A stretch of 64,000 nt of DNA from Arthrobacter sp. EPSL27 (GTDB lineage Bacteria; Actinomycetota; Actinomycetes; Actinomycetales; Micrococcaceae), in the NCBI RefSeq assembly GCF_001512305.1, contig NZ_LNUT01000004.1, forward strand, positions 1,229,392 to 1,293,391, written 5' to 3'. The notes under the pieces are model-generated. The model ran no database searches. It saw nothing but the letters and a program-made list of their open reading frames with translations, and was not told the origin of the DNA. A program made the translations under genes and the position numbers. Position 1 is the stretch's first letter. The number at the start of each line of letters is the position of its first letter. Shown here one piece after another: positions 53,554-62,937 of this stretch.

Positions 53554-55719
53554 TCAGGCGGCAGGTTCGGACGCCACCCCGGGGGCCAGAAACTTCTTGC
53601 CGTTGACCCGTTCGGAGGCCCCCACCCGGTCAAGGTAGGGGGTAATGCCGCCGAGGAACATCGGCCAGCCCGCGCCGAGGATCATGCACAGGTCGATGTC
53701 CTCCGGCCCGGCCACGACGCCCTCCTCGAGCATCAGGCCGATCTCTTCGGCCAGGGCGTCCTGCGTGCGGCGCAGCACCTCCCCGCCGGTGGAGGGCGTG
53801 CTGCCGAAGGACATCAGCGCCAGCGTCTCGGCCGGGATCTCCGGGCGGCCGGCCTTGACCGACGCCGGATCCCAGATGGACTTGACGCCGTTGTCGATCA
53901 GGGCCTGCAGGTTCGCAGATACCGGGAAGCGGTCGCCGAAGGCGGCGTGCAGGGATTCCTGGACGTGCTGGGCCACCGGCAGCCCCACCATGGCGCCCAG
54001 CGTGAACGGCGTCATCGGCAGGCCCATCGGACGCAGCGCGTTGTCTGCCACCTCCGCAGGGGTGCCCTCATCGAACGCCGCCGTCACTTCGCCCATAAGA
54101 CGCAGCAGGAGCCGGTTCACCACAAACGCGGGGGCGTCCTTGACCAGCACGGCGGACTTCTTGAGGCCCTTGGCGAGCTCGAACGCGGTGGCCAGCACCG
54201 AGTCGTCTGTCTTGGGTGCCCGGACGATTTCGAGCAGCGGCATCACGGCCACCGGGTTGAAGAAGTGGAAGCCCACCAGCCGCTCGGGATTCTGCAGGTC
54301 CGCGGCCATGGCAGTCACGGACAGCGAGGACGTGTTGGTGGCGAGGATGCACTCGGGCGAAACGATCGCCTCGACCTCCTTGAACACCTGCTTCTTGACG
54401 TTGAGCTCCTCAAAGACGGCCTCGATCACGAAGTCGGCGTCCGCGAAGGCTTCCTTGGAGACCGAGCCGCTGACCAGGGCCTTGGTCCGGTTGGCGGCGT
54501 CGGCGCTGATCCGCTTCTTCGCCAGCAGCTTGTCCACCTCGGCGTGCACGTAGCCCACGCCCTTGTCCACGCGCGCCTCGTCGATGTCGGTCATCACCAC
54601 GGGGACCTTGAGCTGGCGGGCGAAGAGGAGGGCCAGCTGACTGGCCATCAGGCCGGCGCCCACGACGCCGATCTTGGTCACGGGCCGGGCGAGCTTGCGG
54701 TCCGGGGCGCCGGCCGGGCGCTTGGACCGGCGCTGGACGAGGTCCAGGAAGGCGTAGACGGTGGACCGGAATTCGTCGGTCTGCATAAGGTCCGCGAGGG
54801 TCTCGCATTCCAGCTCCGCGGACTGGGCCTGCGTCATGGTCCGGTTGGCCTCCATCACGTCCAGCACCTTGGCCGGGGCGGGGGAGGCGTTGGAGGTCTT
54901 GGCCTCGACGAAGGCACGGCCCGCAGCGACGGCTCCGGCCCAGCGTTCGGCGACGTCCGCAGCGGCGGCGTCGACCGCGTTGGCGCGCTCCGGGGTGACC
55001 GCGCCCGCGATCACCCGGGACGCCCACGCGACGGACTGCTCCACGAAGTCGGCCGGCTCGAACATGGCGTCGGCGACGCCGAGTTCGTAGGCCTGCGGGC
55101 CGGTCAGGGTGCGGTTGTTGCTCAGCGGGTTCTCGATCATCACCTTGACGGCGTTCTCGGGCCCGATCAGCCGCGGCAGGATGTAGACGCCGCCCCAGCC
55201 CGGGACCAGCCCGATGAAGGCCTCCGGCAGGGCAAGTGCCCCGGCGCCGGTGGAGACGGTGCGGTACGTGGACTGCAGGGCGATCTCGAGGCCGCCGCCC
55301 AGGGCCAGGCCGTTGATGAACGCGAAGCTGGGCACACCCAGGTTTGCCAGGGTGGAGTACACGTCGTGGCCGAGCTGGGCCATCCAGAGGCCCTGTTCGC
55401 GGCCGCTGACCGACTTCACCGTGGACAGGTCCGCGCCGGCCACCAGGAAGTACGGCTTGCCGGTGACGCCGACGCCAACGATCTCGCCGCGCGCCGCGCG
55501 GTCCCGCAGGCCCTCGAGCACCGTGCCGAGCTCGATCAGGGTGTTGGGGCCCAGTGTGGTCGGTTTGGAGTGGTCCAGGCCGTTGTCCAGCGTGACCAGG
55601 GCGAACGTGCCCGGACTGGTGCCGTTGACGGCGGGCAGCTGGATGTCCTGGACGTACGAGTGGGTCACCGTTTCAGTCGGAAACAGTTCGGCAAGTTTGT
55701 GGAAATCGGCGGCGCTCAT
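53554..55719 (-). CDS. fadB: Bifunctional enoyl-CoA hydratase/3-hydroxyacyl-CoA dehydrogenase
   Basis: 721-residue multifunctional beta-oxidation enzyme. An N-terminal crotonase domain (~1-220) has VAGADLS oxyanion-hole residues, INGLALGGGLEIA and LPEAFIGLVPGWGG (catalytic Glu). The NAD-binding domain begins at TKIGVVGAGLMASQLA (~348) and the C-terminal dehydrogenase domains follow. It hydrates enoyl-CoA, then oxidises to 3-ketoacyl-CoA for the adjacent thiolase. ATG 55719 overlaps the fadA stop (ATGA), so fadA is upstream in the same operon. The frame is open further upstream, but only as a shadow of fadA. Confidence 0.95.
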   Translation of the reverse strand: MSAADFHKLAELFPTETVTHSYVQDIQLPAVNGTSPGTFALVTLDNGLDHSKPTTLGPNTLIELGTVLEGLRDRAARGEIVGVGVTGKPYFLVAGADLSTVKSVSGREQGLWMAQLGHDVYSTLANLGVPSFAFINGLALGGGLEIALQSTYRTVSTGAGALALPEAFIGLVPGWGGVYILPRLIGPENAVKVMIENPLSNNRTLTGPQAYELGVADAMFEPADFVEQSVAWASRVIAGAVTPERANAVDAAAADVAERWAGAVAAGRAFVEAKTSNASPAPAKVLDVMEANRTMTQAQSAELECETLADLMQTDEFRSTVYAFLDLVQRRSKRPAGAPDRKLARPVTKIGVVGAGLMASQLALLFARQLKVPVVMTDIDEARVDKGVGYVHAEVDKLLAKKRISADAANRTKALVSGSVSKEAFADADFVIEAVFEELNVKKQVFKEVEAIVSPECILATNTSSLSVTAMAADLQNPERLVGFHFFNPVAVMPLLEIVRAPKTDDSVLATAFELAKGLKKSAVLVKDAPAFVVNRLLLRLMGEVTAAFDEGTPAEVADNALRPMGLPMTPFTLGAMVGLPVAQHVQESLHAAFGDRFPVSANLQALIDNGVKSIWDPASVKAGRPEIPAETLALMSFGSTPSTGGEVLRRTQDALAEEIGLMLEEGVVAGPEDIDLCMILGAGWPMFLGGITPYLDRVGASERVNGKKFLAPGVASEPAA

Positions 55720-57029
55720 GCTGCGGCTCCAGTCTCGGTGGTGGTGGTGTAGTCGGCGTGGTGCGGGTTTTCCCAGATGACGGTGGCGCCCATGCCCAGG
55801 CCGATGCACATGGTGGTCATGCCGTAGCGGACACTGGGGTCCTCCTCGAACTGGCGGGCCAGCTGGTTCATCAGGCGCACGCCGGAGGACGCGAGCGGGT
55901 GTCCGACGGCGATCGCCCCGCCGTAGCGGTTCACCCGGGGGTCGTCGTCGGCGATGCCGAAGTGGTCCAGGAAGCTGAGGACCTGCACGGCGAAGGCCTC
56001 GTTGATCTCGAAGAGGCCGATGTCGTCGATGCCGAGCCCTGCGTTTGCGAGGGCCTTTTCGGTGGCCGGGACCGGGCCGATGCCCATGACCTCGGGCTCG
56101 ACGCCGGCGAACGCGTAGCTGACCAGGCGCATCTTGACCGGCAGGCCGAGTTCCTCGGCGGCGTCGGCGGAGGCCAGCAGCGCCGCGGTGGCGCCGTCGT
56201 TGAGGCCGGCGGCGTTGCCGGCCGTGACCCGTCCGTGGGCCCGGAAGGGGGTCTTGAGACCGGCGAGGTCCTCGACCGAGGTACCCGGGCGCGGCGGCTC
56301 GTCCACCGTGTTCACCGTCCAGCCCTGGCCCGGTTTCATGGTGGCGACAGGCACCAGGTCCGGCTGGATCTGGTCCTTGGCGTAGGCGGCTGCCAGCTTG
56401 TCCTGCGAGGCCACGGCGTAGGCGTCCGTGCGGTCCTTGGTGATGGCCGGGAAGCGGTCGTGCAGGTTCTCGGCGGTGTTGCCCATGTTGAGGGCGGCCG
56501 GGTCAACGATCCGTTCGGACATAAAACGCGGGTTCGGGTCCGCGCCGGCTCCCATGGGGTGGTTGCCCATGTGCTCCACGCCGCCGGCGATAACGACGTC
56601 GTAGGCGCCGAAGCCGATGCCGCTCGCCGTCGTGGTCACGGCGGTCATGGCGCCGGCGCACATCCGGTCGATCGCGAAGCCGGGAACGGTCCGCGGCAGC
56701 CCGGCCAGCAGGGCGGCGGTACGGCCGATGGTGAGGCCCTGGTCCCCGCTCTGGGTGGTGGCAGCGATGGCCACCTCGTCGATCCTTTCGGCGGGCAGCG
56801 ACGGGTTGCGGCGCATCAGTTCGCGGATGCACTTGACCACGAGGTCGTCGGCGCGCGTTCCCGCGTAAATGCCCTTCTCGCCGGCGCGGCCGAACGGCGT
56901 GCGGACGCCGTCTACGAAGACGACCTCGCGCACGGCGCGGGGACTTGCGGTGCGGGGACCCGCGCTGCGGGATTCGGTGCGGCTGGTGGTCCCGCCACTG
57001 GGATTTCCGCTACTCGGCTGCTGGCTCAC
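55716..57029 (-). CDS. fadA: Acetyl-CoA C-acyltransferase (thiolase)
   Basis: 437-residue beta-ketothiolase that completes each beta-oxidation round. The acyl-binding nucleophile Cys is in IDRMCAGAMTAV; the C-terminal His and Cys appear in GGAIAVGHPLASSGVRLM and MTTMCIGLGMGATV. GTG 57029 is chosen because GAGGAG lies 6 nt before it; the extra ~30 N-terminal residues (SQQPSSGNPSGGTT...) are low complexity. An upstream in-frame start would add a Cys/Arg-rich stretch with no precedent. The likely operator at 57121-57140 suggests fatty-acid-responsive control. Confidence 0.95.
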   Translation of the reverse strand: MSQQPSSGNPSGGTTSRTESRSAGPRTASPRAVREVVFVDGVRTPFGRAGEKGIYAGTRADDLVVKCIRELMRRNPSLPAERIDEVAIAATTQSGDQGLTIGRTAALLAGLPRTVPGFAIDRMCAGAMTAVTTTASGIGFGAYDVVIAGGVEHMGNHPMGAGADPNPRFMSERIVDPAALNMGNTAENLHDRFPAITKDRTDAYAVASQDKLAAAYAKDQIQPDLVPVATMKPGQGWTVNTVDEPPRPGTSVEDLAGLKTPFRAHGRVTAGNAAGLNDGATAALLASADAAEELGLPVKMRLVSYAFAGVEPEVMGIGPVPATEKALANAGLGIDDIGLFEINEAFAVQVLSFLDHFGIADDDPRVNRYGGAIAVGHPLASSGVRLMNQLARQFEEDPSVRYGMTTMCIGLGMGATVIWENPHHADYTTTTETGAAA

Positions 57030-57120
57030 GTCGTACTCCTCATCGAGACATGGGTGCCGGGGCCGTGCTGTCCGGGCGCAAGAGCGCCGGGCAGCACGGA
57101 TCCGGGCGACATCAGACAAC

Positions 57121-57140
57121 ATGTTACTCGCCGGTAACAT
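57121..57140. promoter_or_regulatory. Dyad ATGTTAC-TCGCCG-GTAACAT upstream of fadAB
   Basis: Perfect 7-bp arms with a 6-bp spacer, 92 bp before the fadA start on the minus strand. Size and TTAC/GTAA arms are typical of TetR-family operators that respond to acyl-CoA in actinobacteria. No tetR gene lies beside it, so the repressor would act from elsewhere. Confidence 0.6.
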
Positions 57141-57221
57141 AGCTGGCAAGGAGTGATCAGAAGAACAGCGCGGCCGCGTCGCGGAAGGAAACGGGCGCCG
57201 GGGAAAAGCCCTGCCGGGCCG

Positions 57222-58604
57222 CTAGTGCGACGTATCGCCCGCCGGGCCGGCAGGCGCGGCGGGCGCCGCCTTCGTTTCCTTGGCAGGCAGCGGCTGGGGG
57301 TTCCGGAAGGCCTCGGCGATCAGGGGAGCGGCGAGCTCTATCTGCCACTGGCGGGCACCCAAATTGGCCAGTTCCTCCGCAATACCCTCCTCGCTGATCT
57401 CGGCCGGCGGCCGCCAGGCGACGCGGCGGAGGTAGTCGGGTGTCAGCAGGTTCTCGACCGGCATGTTGAGTTCCTCCGCTTTGGCCTGCAGAAGCGGCCG
57501 CGCGGTGGCCAGCCGGCCTGCGGCCTCCGGGTCCCGGTCCGCCCAGACGCGCGGCGGCGGGGGAGCGTTGGTGGGCAGGTGGAGGGGCGGGAGGTCCTCA
57601 AGGGCACGGGCGGTGCTGATGCACCGCAGCCAGCGGGGCGCCTCGCGCTGGGCGGCGCGGCCGTGGAAACCCTTGGTGCCCAGCAGCTGCGGCACGGTGG
57701 TGGGCATGGCCTTGGCGGCGGCCACCAGAGCGGAATCAGGGATCAGCCGGCCGGGCGCGACGTCGCGCTTCTGCGCCAGCGAGTCCCGCTCCAGCCACAG
57801 CTCGCGGACCGCAGCCAGCTGGCGCCGGTCGCGGATCTGGTGCAGACCCGAGGTCTTGCGCCACGGGTCGACGCGCGGCGGCGCCTGCCCGGCCTCGAGG
57901 AGGGCAGCGAACTCCTGCTCCGCGAAGTCCAGCTTGCCGTCGGCAACGAGGAGTTCAATGAGCTCCTCACGCAGCTCGGTGAGGACCTCGACGTCGAGCG
58001 CGGCGTACCGCAGCCAGGGCTCCGGCAGGGGCCGGGTGGACCAGTCCGCCGCGGAATGTTCCTTGGCGAGGCCGAAGCCTAGGAGCTGTTCGATGACGGC
58101 GGCGAGGCCCACCCGCGGAAGGCCGGCAAGCCGGGCCGCCAGTTCGGTGTCGAAGAGTTTGTCCGGCCACATGCCGAGTTCGGACAGGCACGGCAGGTCC
58201 TGGCTGGCTGCGTGCAGGATCCATTCCACCCCGCGCAGGGCGTCGTTGATGATGGCCAGGTTGCCGAAGGGCTCGGGGTCGATCAGCCAGGTGCCGGATC
58301 CTTCACGGCGGATCTGGACCAGGAACGCCCGCTGGCCGTACCGGAAGCCGGAGGCGCGCTCGGCGTCGACGCCGGCGGGTCCGTGCCCCGCGGCGAGGGC
58401 CGCGGCGCAGCGTTCCAGGCCGGACTGGGTTTCAATGACGAGCGGCACACCGTCGCGCGGGGCGTCGAGGTCGATCACCTCAGGGACCAGGCTGTCGAAC
58501 CCGTCCACTGCGATGTGGGCGGTGGTGTCAGCGGCCTCCGGCGTGGTTGGCACTGTGGTGGCGGCCGCGCCCGCGGTGGCGATTTCCGGAATATGAGGGC
58601 TCAT
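57222..58604 (-). CDS. rnd: Ribonuclease D (3'-5' exonuclease with HRDC domains)
   Basis: 460-residue DEDDy exonuclease that trims RNA 3' ends. The visible DEDD residues are GVDAERASGF (D-x-E), LHAASQDLPCL (Asp) and RYAALDVEVL (Tyr/Asp of motif III). HRDC domains follow: residues ~245-325 (DPWRKTSGLHQIRDRRQLA) and a second near 345-440. A non-conserved Ala/Thr/Pro-rich N-terminal ~55 residues precede it. Start ATG 58604. In the same strand and order as the DUF3000 gene, as in other actinobacteria. Confidence 0.93.
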   Translation of the reverse strand: MSPHIPEIATAGAAATTVPTTPEAADTTAHIAVDGFDSLVPEVIDLDAPRDGVPLVIETQSGLERCAAALAAGHGPAGVDAERASGFRYGQRAFLVQIRREGSGTWLIDPEPFGNLAIINDALRGVEWILHAASQDLPCLSELGMWPDKLFDTELAARLAGLPRVGLAAVIEQLLGFGLAKEHSAADWSTRPLPEPWLRYAALDVEVLTELREELIELLVADGKLDFAEQEFAALLEAGQAPPRVDPWRKTSGLHQIRDRRQLAAVRELWLERDSLAQKRDVAPGRLIPDSALVAAAKAMPTTVPQLLGTKGFHGRAAQREAPRWLRCISTARALEDLPPLHLPTNAPPPPRVWADRDPEAAGRLATARPLLQAKAEELNMPVENLLTPDYLRRVAWRPPAEISEEGIAEELANLGARQWQIELAAPLIAEAFRNPQPLPAKETKAAPAAPAGPAGDTSH

Positions 58605-58690
58605 GATGACTTCAGTTTAGCGACAACACGGTGTTCCGGGCCGCGCAATGGCCAAAACGGGCCCGGGAGGTTCCGCACACCGGGCCCGGC

Positions 58691-59335
58691 TCAGGCCTTC
58701 CCGCGGCGCCAGCGCGGCAGGGGAGTGACGCCGTCGGGCAGCGGCGGAAGGCCGGCGAAGGTGCACACCATGTCCGACCAGGCTTCAAGGTGCGAGGTGA
58801 TGTCCGGGGTGGCCGGAGTCCAGGACGCCCGGAGCTCAATGTCGATGGAGTCGGGCCGGTCGGAGAGGGTCCCGAAGCTTTCGGACAGGACCCGGGTGGC
58901 CGTGCCGCCGGCCGAACGGTAGGGGGCGGCATGGTCCTGCAGGGCCTCCACCAGCCAGGTCCACGCCACTGAGCCGAGCATCTGGTCGTTGCCCATTTCC
59001 GGTTCCAGCTGCGCGCGGATGTAGGTGACAATCCGGAACTCGCCCTCCCAGACGGCCGAGCCGTCCGGATCATGCAGCAGGATGAAGCGGCCGGTGGCCA
59101 GTTCGACGTCGTCGCCGCCGGACGCGCGGGCCAGGGCTGCGGCGGCGGGGCCGTGGACGGCGCCGGAAGCCGGCTCGCCGGGGGCCACAACCTCGGCCCC
59201 GAGGGCGACGGCGAACGGTGCCAGCCGTGCCGGAGCCGGAATCTCCTCGAGGCGCAGCTCACTGCGGGTCCGTGCCTGCCGCAGGGTCCCCAAGGCAAAA
59301 AGGAAATCTGCCGGAACCTGATCGAGTGCGTTCAC
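58691..59335 (-). CDS. DUF3000 domain-containing protein
   Basis: 214-residue actinobacterial protein of unknown function (Rv2680-like). FLFALGTLRQARTRSELRLEEIPAP is the family signature at the N-terminus; FILLHDPDG and VAWTWLVEAL follow. No membrane segment. GTG 59335 is preceded by CATAAT (59344-59349, minus strand) with an 8-bp gap, another candidate leaderless start. It is the first gene of the DUF3000-RNase D order. Confidence 0.88.
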   Translation of the reverse strand: MNALDQVPADFLFALGTLRQARTRSELRLEEIPAPARLAPFAVALGAEVVAPGEPASGAVHGPAAAALARASGGDDVELATGRFILLHDPDGSAVWEGEFRIVTYIRAQLEPEMGNDQMLGSVAWTWLVEALQDHAAPYRSAGGTATRVLSESFGTLSDRPDSIDIELRASWTPATPDITSHLEAWSDMVCTFAGLPPLPDGVTPLPRWRRGKA

Positions 59336-59407
59336 AATGGAAGATTATGCACGGGGCAGCCCCCGGACCGGCAGGCTCGCCGCCGGGCCGGGGACGCCGT
59401 CGACGGA

Positions 59408-60496
59408 TCAGCCGGCCGCGAGCTCGCGCTTGATGGCCGCGATGAAGGAATCAACATCATCCTCGGTGGTGTCGAAGGAGCACATCCAGCGGACCTCGCG
59501 GGCCGCCTCGTTCCAGTCGTAGAAGCGGAAGGACTGCCGCAGCCGGTCGGCCACCCCGGCCGGAAGGATGGCGAACACGCCGTTGGACTCGGTCTTCTGG
59601 CTCAGTTCGATCCCGGGGATGGATTCGACGCCGGCGCGCAGGCGGGACGCCATGGCGTTGGCATGCGCTGCCGAACGCAGCCACAGGTCGCCTTCCAAGA
59701 GGGCGATGAACTGGGCGGACATGAACCGCATCTTGGAGGCCAGCTGCATGTTCATCTTGCGCAGGTACACCAGCCCCTGGGCCGCGGAGGGGTTCAGGGC
59801 GATGACGACCTCGCCGAAGAGCAGGCCGTTCTTGGTGCCGCCGAAGGACAGGATGTCCACACCGGCGTCGCGGGTGAAGGCCCGCAGCGGCACGTTCAGA
59901 TGCGCGGCGGCGTTGGCCAGCCGGGCGCCGTCCATGTGCAGCTTCATGCCCTTGGCATGGACATGCTCCGCGATGGCCCGGACTTCCTCGGGTGTGTAGC
60001 AGGTGCCCAGTTCGGTGGTCTGGGTGATGGAGACGGCCAGCGGCTGGGCGCGGTGCTCATCTCCCCAGCCCCAGGCCTCCCTGTCGATCAGCTCGGGGGT
60101 GAGCTTGCCGTCCTCCGTGGGGACCTGGAGCAGCTTGATGCCGCCGATCCGCTCCGGGGCGCCGTTCTCGTCCATGTTGATGTGCGCGGTGGAGGCGCAC
60201 ACCACGGCGCCCCAGCGGGGCAGCAGGGACTGCAGCGAGAGCACGTTGGCGCCGGTGCCGTTGAAGACCGGGAAGCATTCGATGCCTTCGCCGAAGTGCT
60301 CCTCCATCAGCTGCTGCAGCCGGGCGGTGTAGTCGTCCTCGCCGTAGGAGACCTGGTGGCCCTCGTTGGCCGCGGCCAGGGCTGCCAGCACCTCCGGGTG
60401 GACGCCTGAGTAGTTGTCCGAGGCGAAGCCGCGGACGGAAGGGTCATGGAGCCGCGCCGTGGTTCCGGCGGGGGCAGTTTCAACTGTGCTTGTCAT
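59408..60496 (-). CDS. ltaE: Low-specificity L-threonine aldolase (PLP-dependent beta-eliminating lyase family)
   Basis: 362-residue fold-type I PLP enzyme splitting threonine to glycine and acetaldehyde. Visible features: FASDNYSGVHPEVL at the N-terminus, GTGANVL, HMDGARLANA (PLP aspartate) and SFGGTKNGLLFGE with the Schiff-base Lys at ~222. ATG 60496 is preferred; GTG 60508 in frame would add MSKS. It follows the SDR gene by 154 bp on the same strand, and may share the DUF6421-SDR transcript. Confidence 0.92.
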   Translation of the reverse strand: MTSTVETAPAGTTARLHDPSVRGFASDNYSGVHPEVLAALAAANEGHQVSYGEDDYTARLQQLMEEHFGEGIECFPVFNGTGANVLSLQSLLPRWGAVVCASTAHINMDENGAPERIGGIKLLQVPTEDGKLTPELIDREAWGWGDEHRAQPLAVSITQTTELGTCYTPEEVRAIAEHVHAKGMKLHMDGARLANAAAHLNVPLRAFTRDAGVDILSFGGTKNGLLFGEVVIALNPSAAQGLVYLRKMNMQLASKMRFMSAQFIALLEGDLWLRSAAHANAMASRLRAGVESIPGIELSQKTESNGVFAILPAGVADRLRQSFRFYDWNEAAREVRWMCSFDTTEDDVDSFIAAIKRELAAG

Positions 60497-60649
60497 GGAT
60501 TTGCTCACACTTTCAGTCTAAGGAGGTCCCGGCCCCACAGCTAAGCCCGGCGTGGTGCGGTGCCGGTATCGGGGGCGGGGCCGGGCCAGTGCGTGGGACC
60601 AGTGCTTGGGGCCGGCGCTTCGGGTCAGGGCCGAGGGCCCTGGGCTACG

Positions 60650-61462
60650 TCAACTGCCCAGCGGCATCCGCCGGCCGTTCAGTTCCGCTGCGGGGGTAGT
60701 GAACAGCCCGACGGCGGCAGCGGCCAGGTCCTCCACGTCGGTGAAGCCCGGGAATTTGCGTTCCGGCGACTTCGCCCGCATGGCCGGGTCCACCAGCGCC
60801 TTCACCACAAAGATCACCGCGGCGCTGTGTTGTTCGGAACGGCTGTGTTGTTCGGGACGGCTGTGTTGTTCGGGCCGCATTGGCTGCTCCGCGGTTCCCG
60901 CCCCGGTACCCGTTGCGGCCCCCGACTGGTCGCGGCGGAAGCCGTCGGCGACGGCCAGCGTCCAGGCTTCGGCGGCGGCCTTGGCGGCGACGTAACTGGC
61001 CCCGCCCGCCGTCGGCTTGTCCACGGCGGTGGAGGAAACCATGGCGAAACGCCCTGCCTCCGAGGCCGCCAGGTCCGCGTAGAAGACCCGGGTGACGTTC
61101 CGCACCGTGGTGATGGCGCCGCGTTCCAGGAACTCCCAGTCCTCGTCGCTTTGGTCCGGAATGCCCTTGGCGCCGCGCCAGCCGCCCACCAGGTGGATGA
61201 CGCCGTCGACGGCCGAGCCGGTGCCGTCCAGCCTGGCATGGACAATGCTGTGCAGCGCCCGCACCTCGGCGAGGTCGGCGAGGTCGCACACCAGGGGCGT
61301 GACGCCGTCGCCGGCTTCTGCAGCGGCGGCCTCGATCCGGTCCTTGTCCGAGCCGACAGTGAAGACGGTGTGCCCGGCGTGGCGCAGGGCGCGGGCGGCG
61401 GCGATCCCGGAAGGGCCGCTGCCGCCCGTGACCAGCACGTTCAGGGGACGTCCGGTACTCAT
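60650..61462 (-). CDS. SDR family NAD(P)-dependent oxidoreductase
   Basis: 270-residue short-chain dehydrogenase. The Rossmann motif is LVTGGSGPSGIAAARAL and the catalytic Ser-Tyr-Lys appears as VSSTAVDKPTAGGASYVAAK. A 25-30-residue hydrophilic insert near 190-215 (PMRPEQHSRPEQHSRSEQHS) comes from an 18-bp in-frame tandem repeat and is probably a surface loop. Substrate unknown. ATG overlaps the DUF6421 stop (ATGA), so the two are co-translated. Confidence 0.88.
   Translation of the reverse strand: MSTGRPLNVLVTGGSGPSGIAAARALRHAGHTVFTVGSDKDRIEAAAAEAGDGVTPLVCDLADLAEVRALHSIVHARLDGTGSAVDGVIHLVGGWRGAKGIPDQSDEDWEFLERGAITTVRNVTRVFYADLAASEAGRFAMVSSTAVDKPTAGGASYVAAKAAAEAWTLAVADGFRRDQSGAATGTGAGTAEQPMRPEQHSRPEQHSRSEQHSAAVIFVVKALVDPAMRAKSPERKFPGFTDVEDLAAAAVGLFTTPAAELNGRRMPLGS
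60823..60876. repeat. Three 18-bp in-frame tandem repeats within the SDR gene
   Basis: Units at 60823-60840, 60841-60858 and 60859-60876 (GCTGTGTTGTTCGG core) encode repeated SRPEQH on the minus strand. The unit length is a multiple of three, so expansion or contraction would only lengthen or shorten a loop. Confidence 0.85.
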
Positions 61463-62856
61463 CCGGCGTTCATGGCCGTGCTGCCAGCGCCCATGTCCGT
61501 TGTGCCGGTGATGCCGGCCGTGGATTCAATGACGGGACGCATCTTCTTCTCAAGTGCCTCGTAGAACATGGACAGCGGGAACTCGTCGTCGAGCACCTGG
61601 TCGGTGAGGCCGCGCGGCGGGCCGGCCAGGGGCAGCGCGTCCGGACCCTTGGCCCAGACGGAGGCCGGGTTGGGCGTGACCGTTCCGGAGATGAGCTCGT
61701 AGGCGGCCAGCCAGTGCGCCATCTTGGGGCGGTCGATCGAACGCCAGTACAGCTCCTCGATCCTGGCACCGAGTTCAACCACGACGTCGGCCACCTCGTC
61801 CCAGTCGATGCTGAGCTTGCTGTCAGTCCAGTGCAGGACGTGGTGCTGGTGCATCCACGCGAAGAGCAGCTGGCCGCCAAGCCCGTCGTAATTGCGGACG
61901 CGGCTGCCGGTGATGGCGAAGCGGAAGATCCGGTCGAAGATGACGGCGTACTGCACCAGCTTGGCGTGCCGGCGGGCCTCCGGGTCGGCTTCCTCGTCCT
62001 TTTCGATCTTCACGGATTCGCGGAATGCCGTGAGGTCGCAGCGGAGTTCCTCCAGCGAGTACAGGAAGAACGGCATGCGCTGCTTGATCATAAAGGGATC
62101 GAAGGGCAGGTCCCCGCGCATGTGGGTGCGGTCGTGGATGAGGTCCCACATCACGAAGGTTTCCTCGGCCAGTTCCTGGTCCTCAAGGAGCGCAGCGGCG
62201 TCCTCGGGGAGCTGCAGCGACGTGATGTCCGCGGCGGCGCGCAGGACGCGGCGGAAACGGGCGGCCTCGCGGTCGGCGAAGATGGCGCCCCACGTAAAGG
62301 TGGGGGTTTCGCGGACGGCCACGGTCTCCGGGAAAAGCACCGCGGAGTTGGTGTCGTAGCCCGGAGTGAAGTCCAGGAAGCGGATGGGCACAAAGAGCCT
62401 GTTGGAGTATTCGCCCGACTCCAGCCCCTCGATGAACTCGGGCCAGATGACCTCGATCAGCACGGCCTCGACCAGGCGGTTGCTGCTGCCATTCTGGGTG
62501 TACATCGGGAAGACCACGAGGTGCTGCAGGCCATTGACCCGGTGCTGCTGCGGCTGGAACGCCTGCAGGGAGTCGAGGAAGTCCGGCACGCCGAAGCCGC
62601 CGTCGGCCCAGCGACCGAAGTCCGCCACGAGCAGGGAGAGGTACTCGGCGTCGTGCGGCAGCGCCGGAGCGAGGGCTGAGATGGCAGCCGTGATAGTGCG
62701 GACATGACCGGCGGCCGCAGCATGATCGGCCGCCTCCGGGACGGAACCGTCCTTGACCTGGAGCTGCTGCAGGGCCGCGGCGGCGGCCTTGAGCTGCAGC
62801 CACTCCGGGGAGCTCGCGGAGATCGGGGCAGTGGTGGTGATAGCGGTGGTGGTCAT
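61459..62856 (-). CDS. DUF6421 family protein
   Basis: 465-residue soluble protein of a largely actinobacterial family with unknown function. Long conserved blocks are FPMYTQNGSSNRLVEAVLIE, FVPIRFLDFTPGYDTNSAVL and MWDLIHDRTHMRGDLPFDPF (His-rich and possibly metal-binding). The first ~20 residues are Thr/Ala-rich. Start ATG 62856. It leads an operon with the SDR gene (ATGA overlap) and probably ltaE. I could not infer a substrate. Confidence 0.82.
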   Translation of the reverse strand: MTTTAITTTAPISASSPEWLQLKAAAAALQQLQVKDGSVPEAADHAAAAGHVRTITAAISALAPALPHDAEYLSLLVADFGRWADGGFGVPDFLDSLQAFQPQQHRVNGLQHLVVFPMYTQNGSSNRLVEAVLIEVIWPEFIEGLESGEYSNRLFVPIRFLDFTPGYDTNSAVLFPETVAVRETPTFTWGAIFADREAARFRRVLRAAADITSLQLPEDAAALLEDQELAEETFVMWDLIHDRTHMRGDLPFDPFMIKQRMPFFLYSLEELRCDLTAFRESVKIEKDEEADPEARRHAKLVQYAVIFDRIFRFAITGSRVRNYDGLGGQLLFAWMHQHHVLHWTDSKLSIDWDEVADVVVELGARIEELYWRSIDRPKMAHWLAAYELISGTVTPNPASVWAKGPDALPLAGPPRGLTDQVLDDEFPLSMFYEALEKKMRPVIESTAGITGTTDMGAGSTAMNAG

Positions 62857-62937
62857 CGTCAGCAGGCGCCTTTCTATGTGCTGGAAGCGTCGCTCTTCAG
62901 CGTCTTCTTCGAGCGTAGCAAGGAGTCAGGATCCCTA

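Noticed and set aside
60520..60527. AAGGAGG on the plus strand downstream-facing near 60520
   Set aside because: No plus-strand gene with coding character follows; the flanking genes are all on the minus strand.
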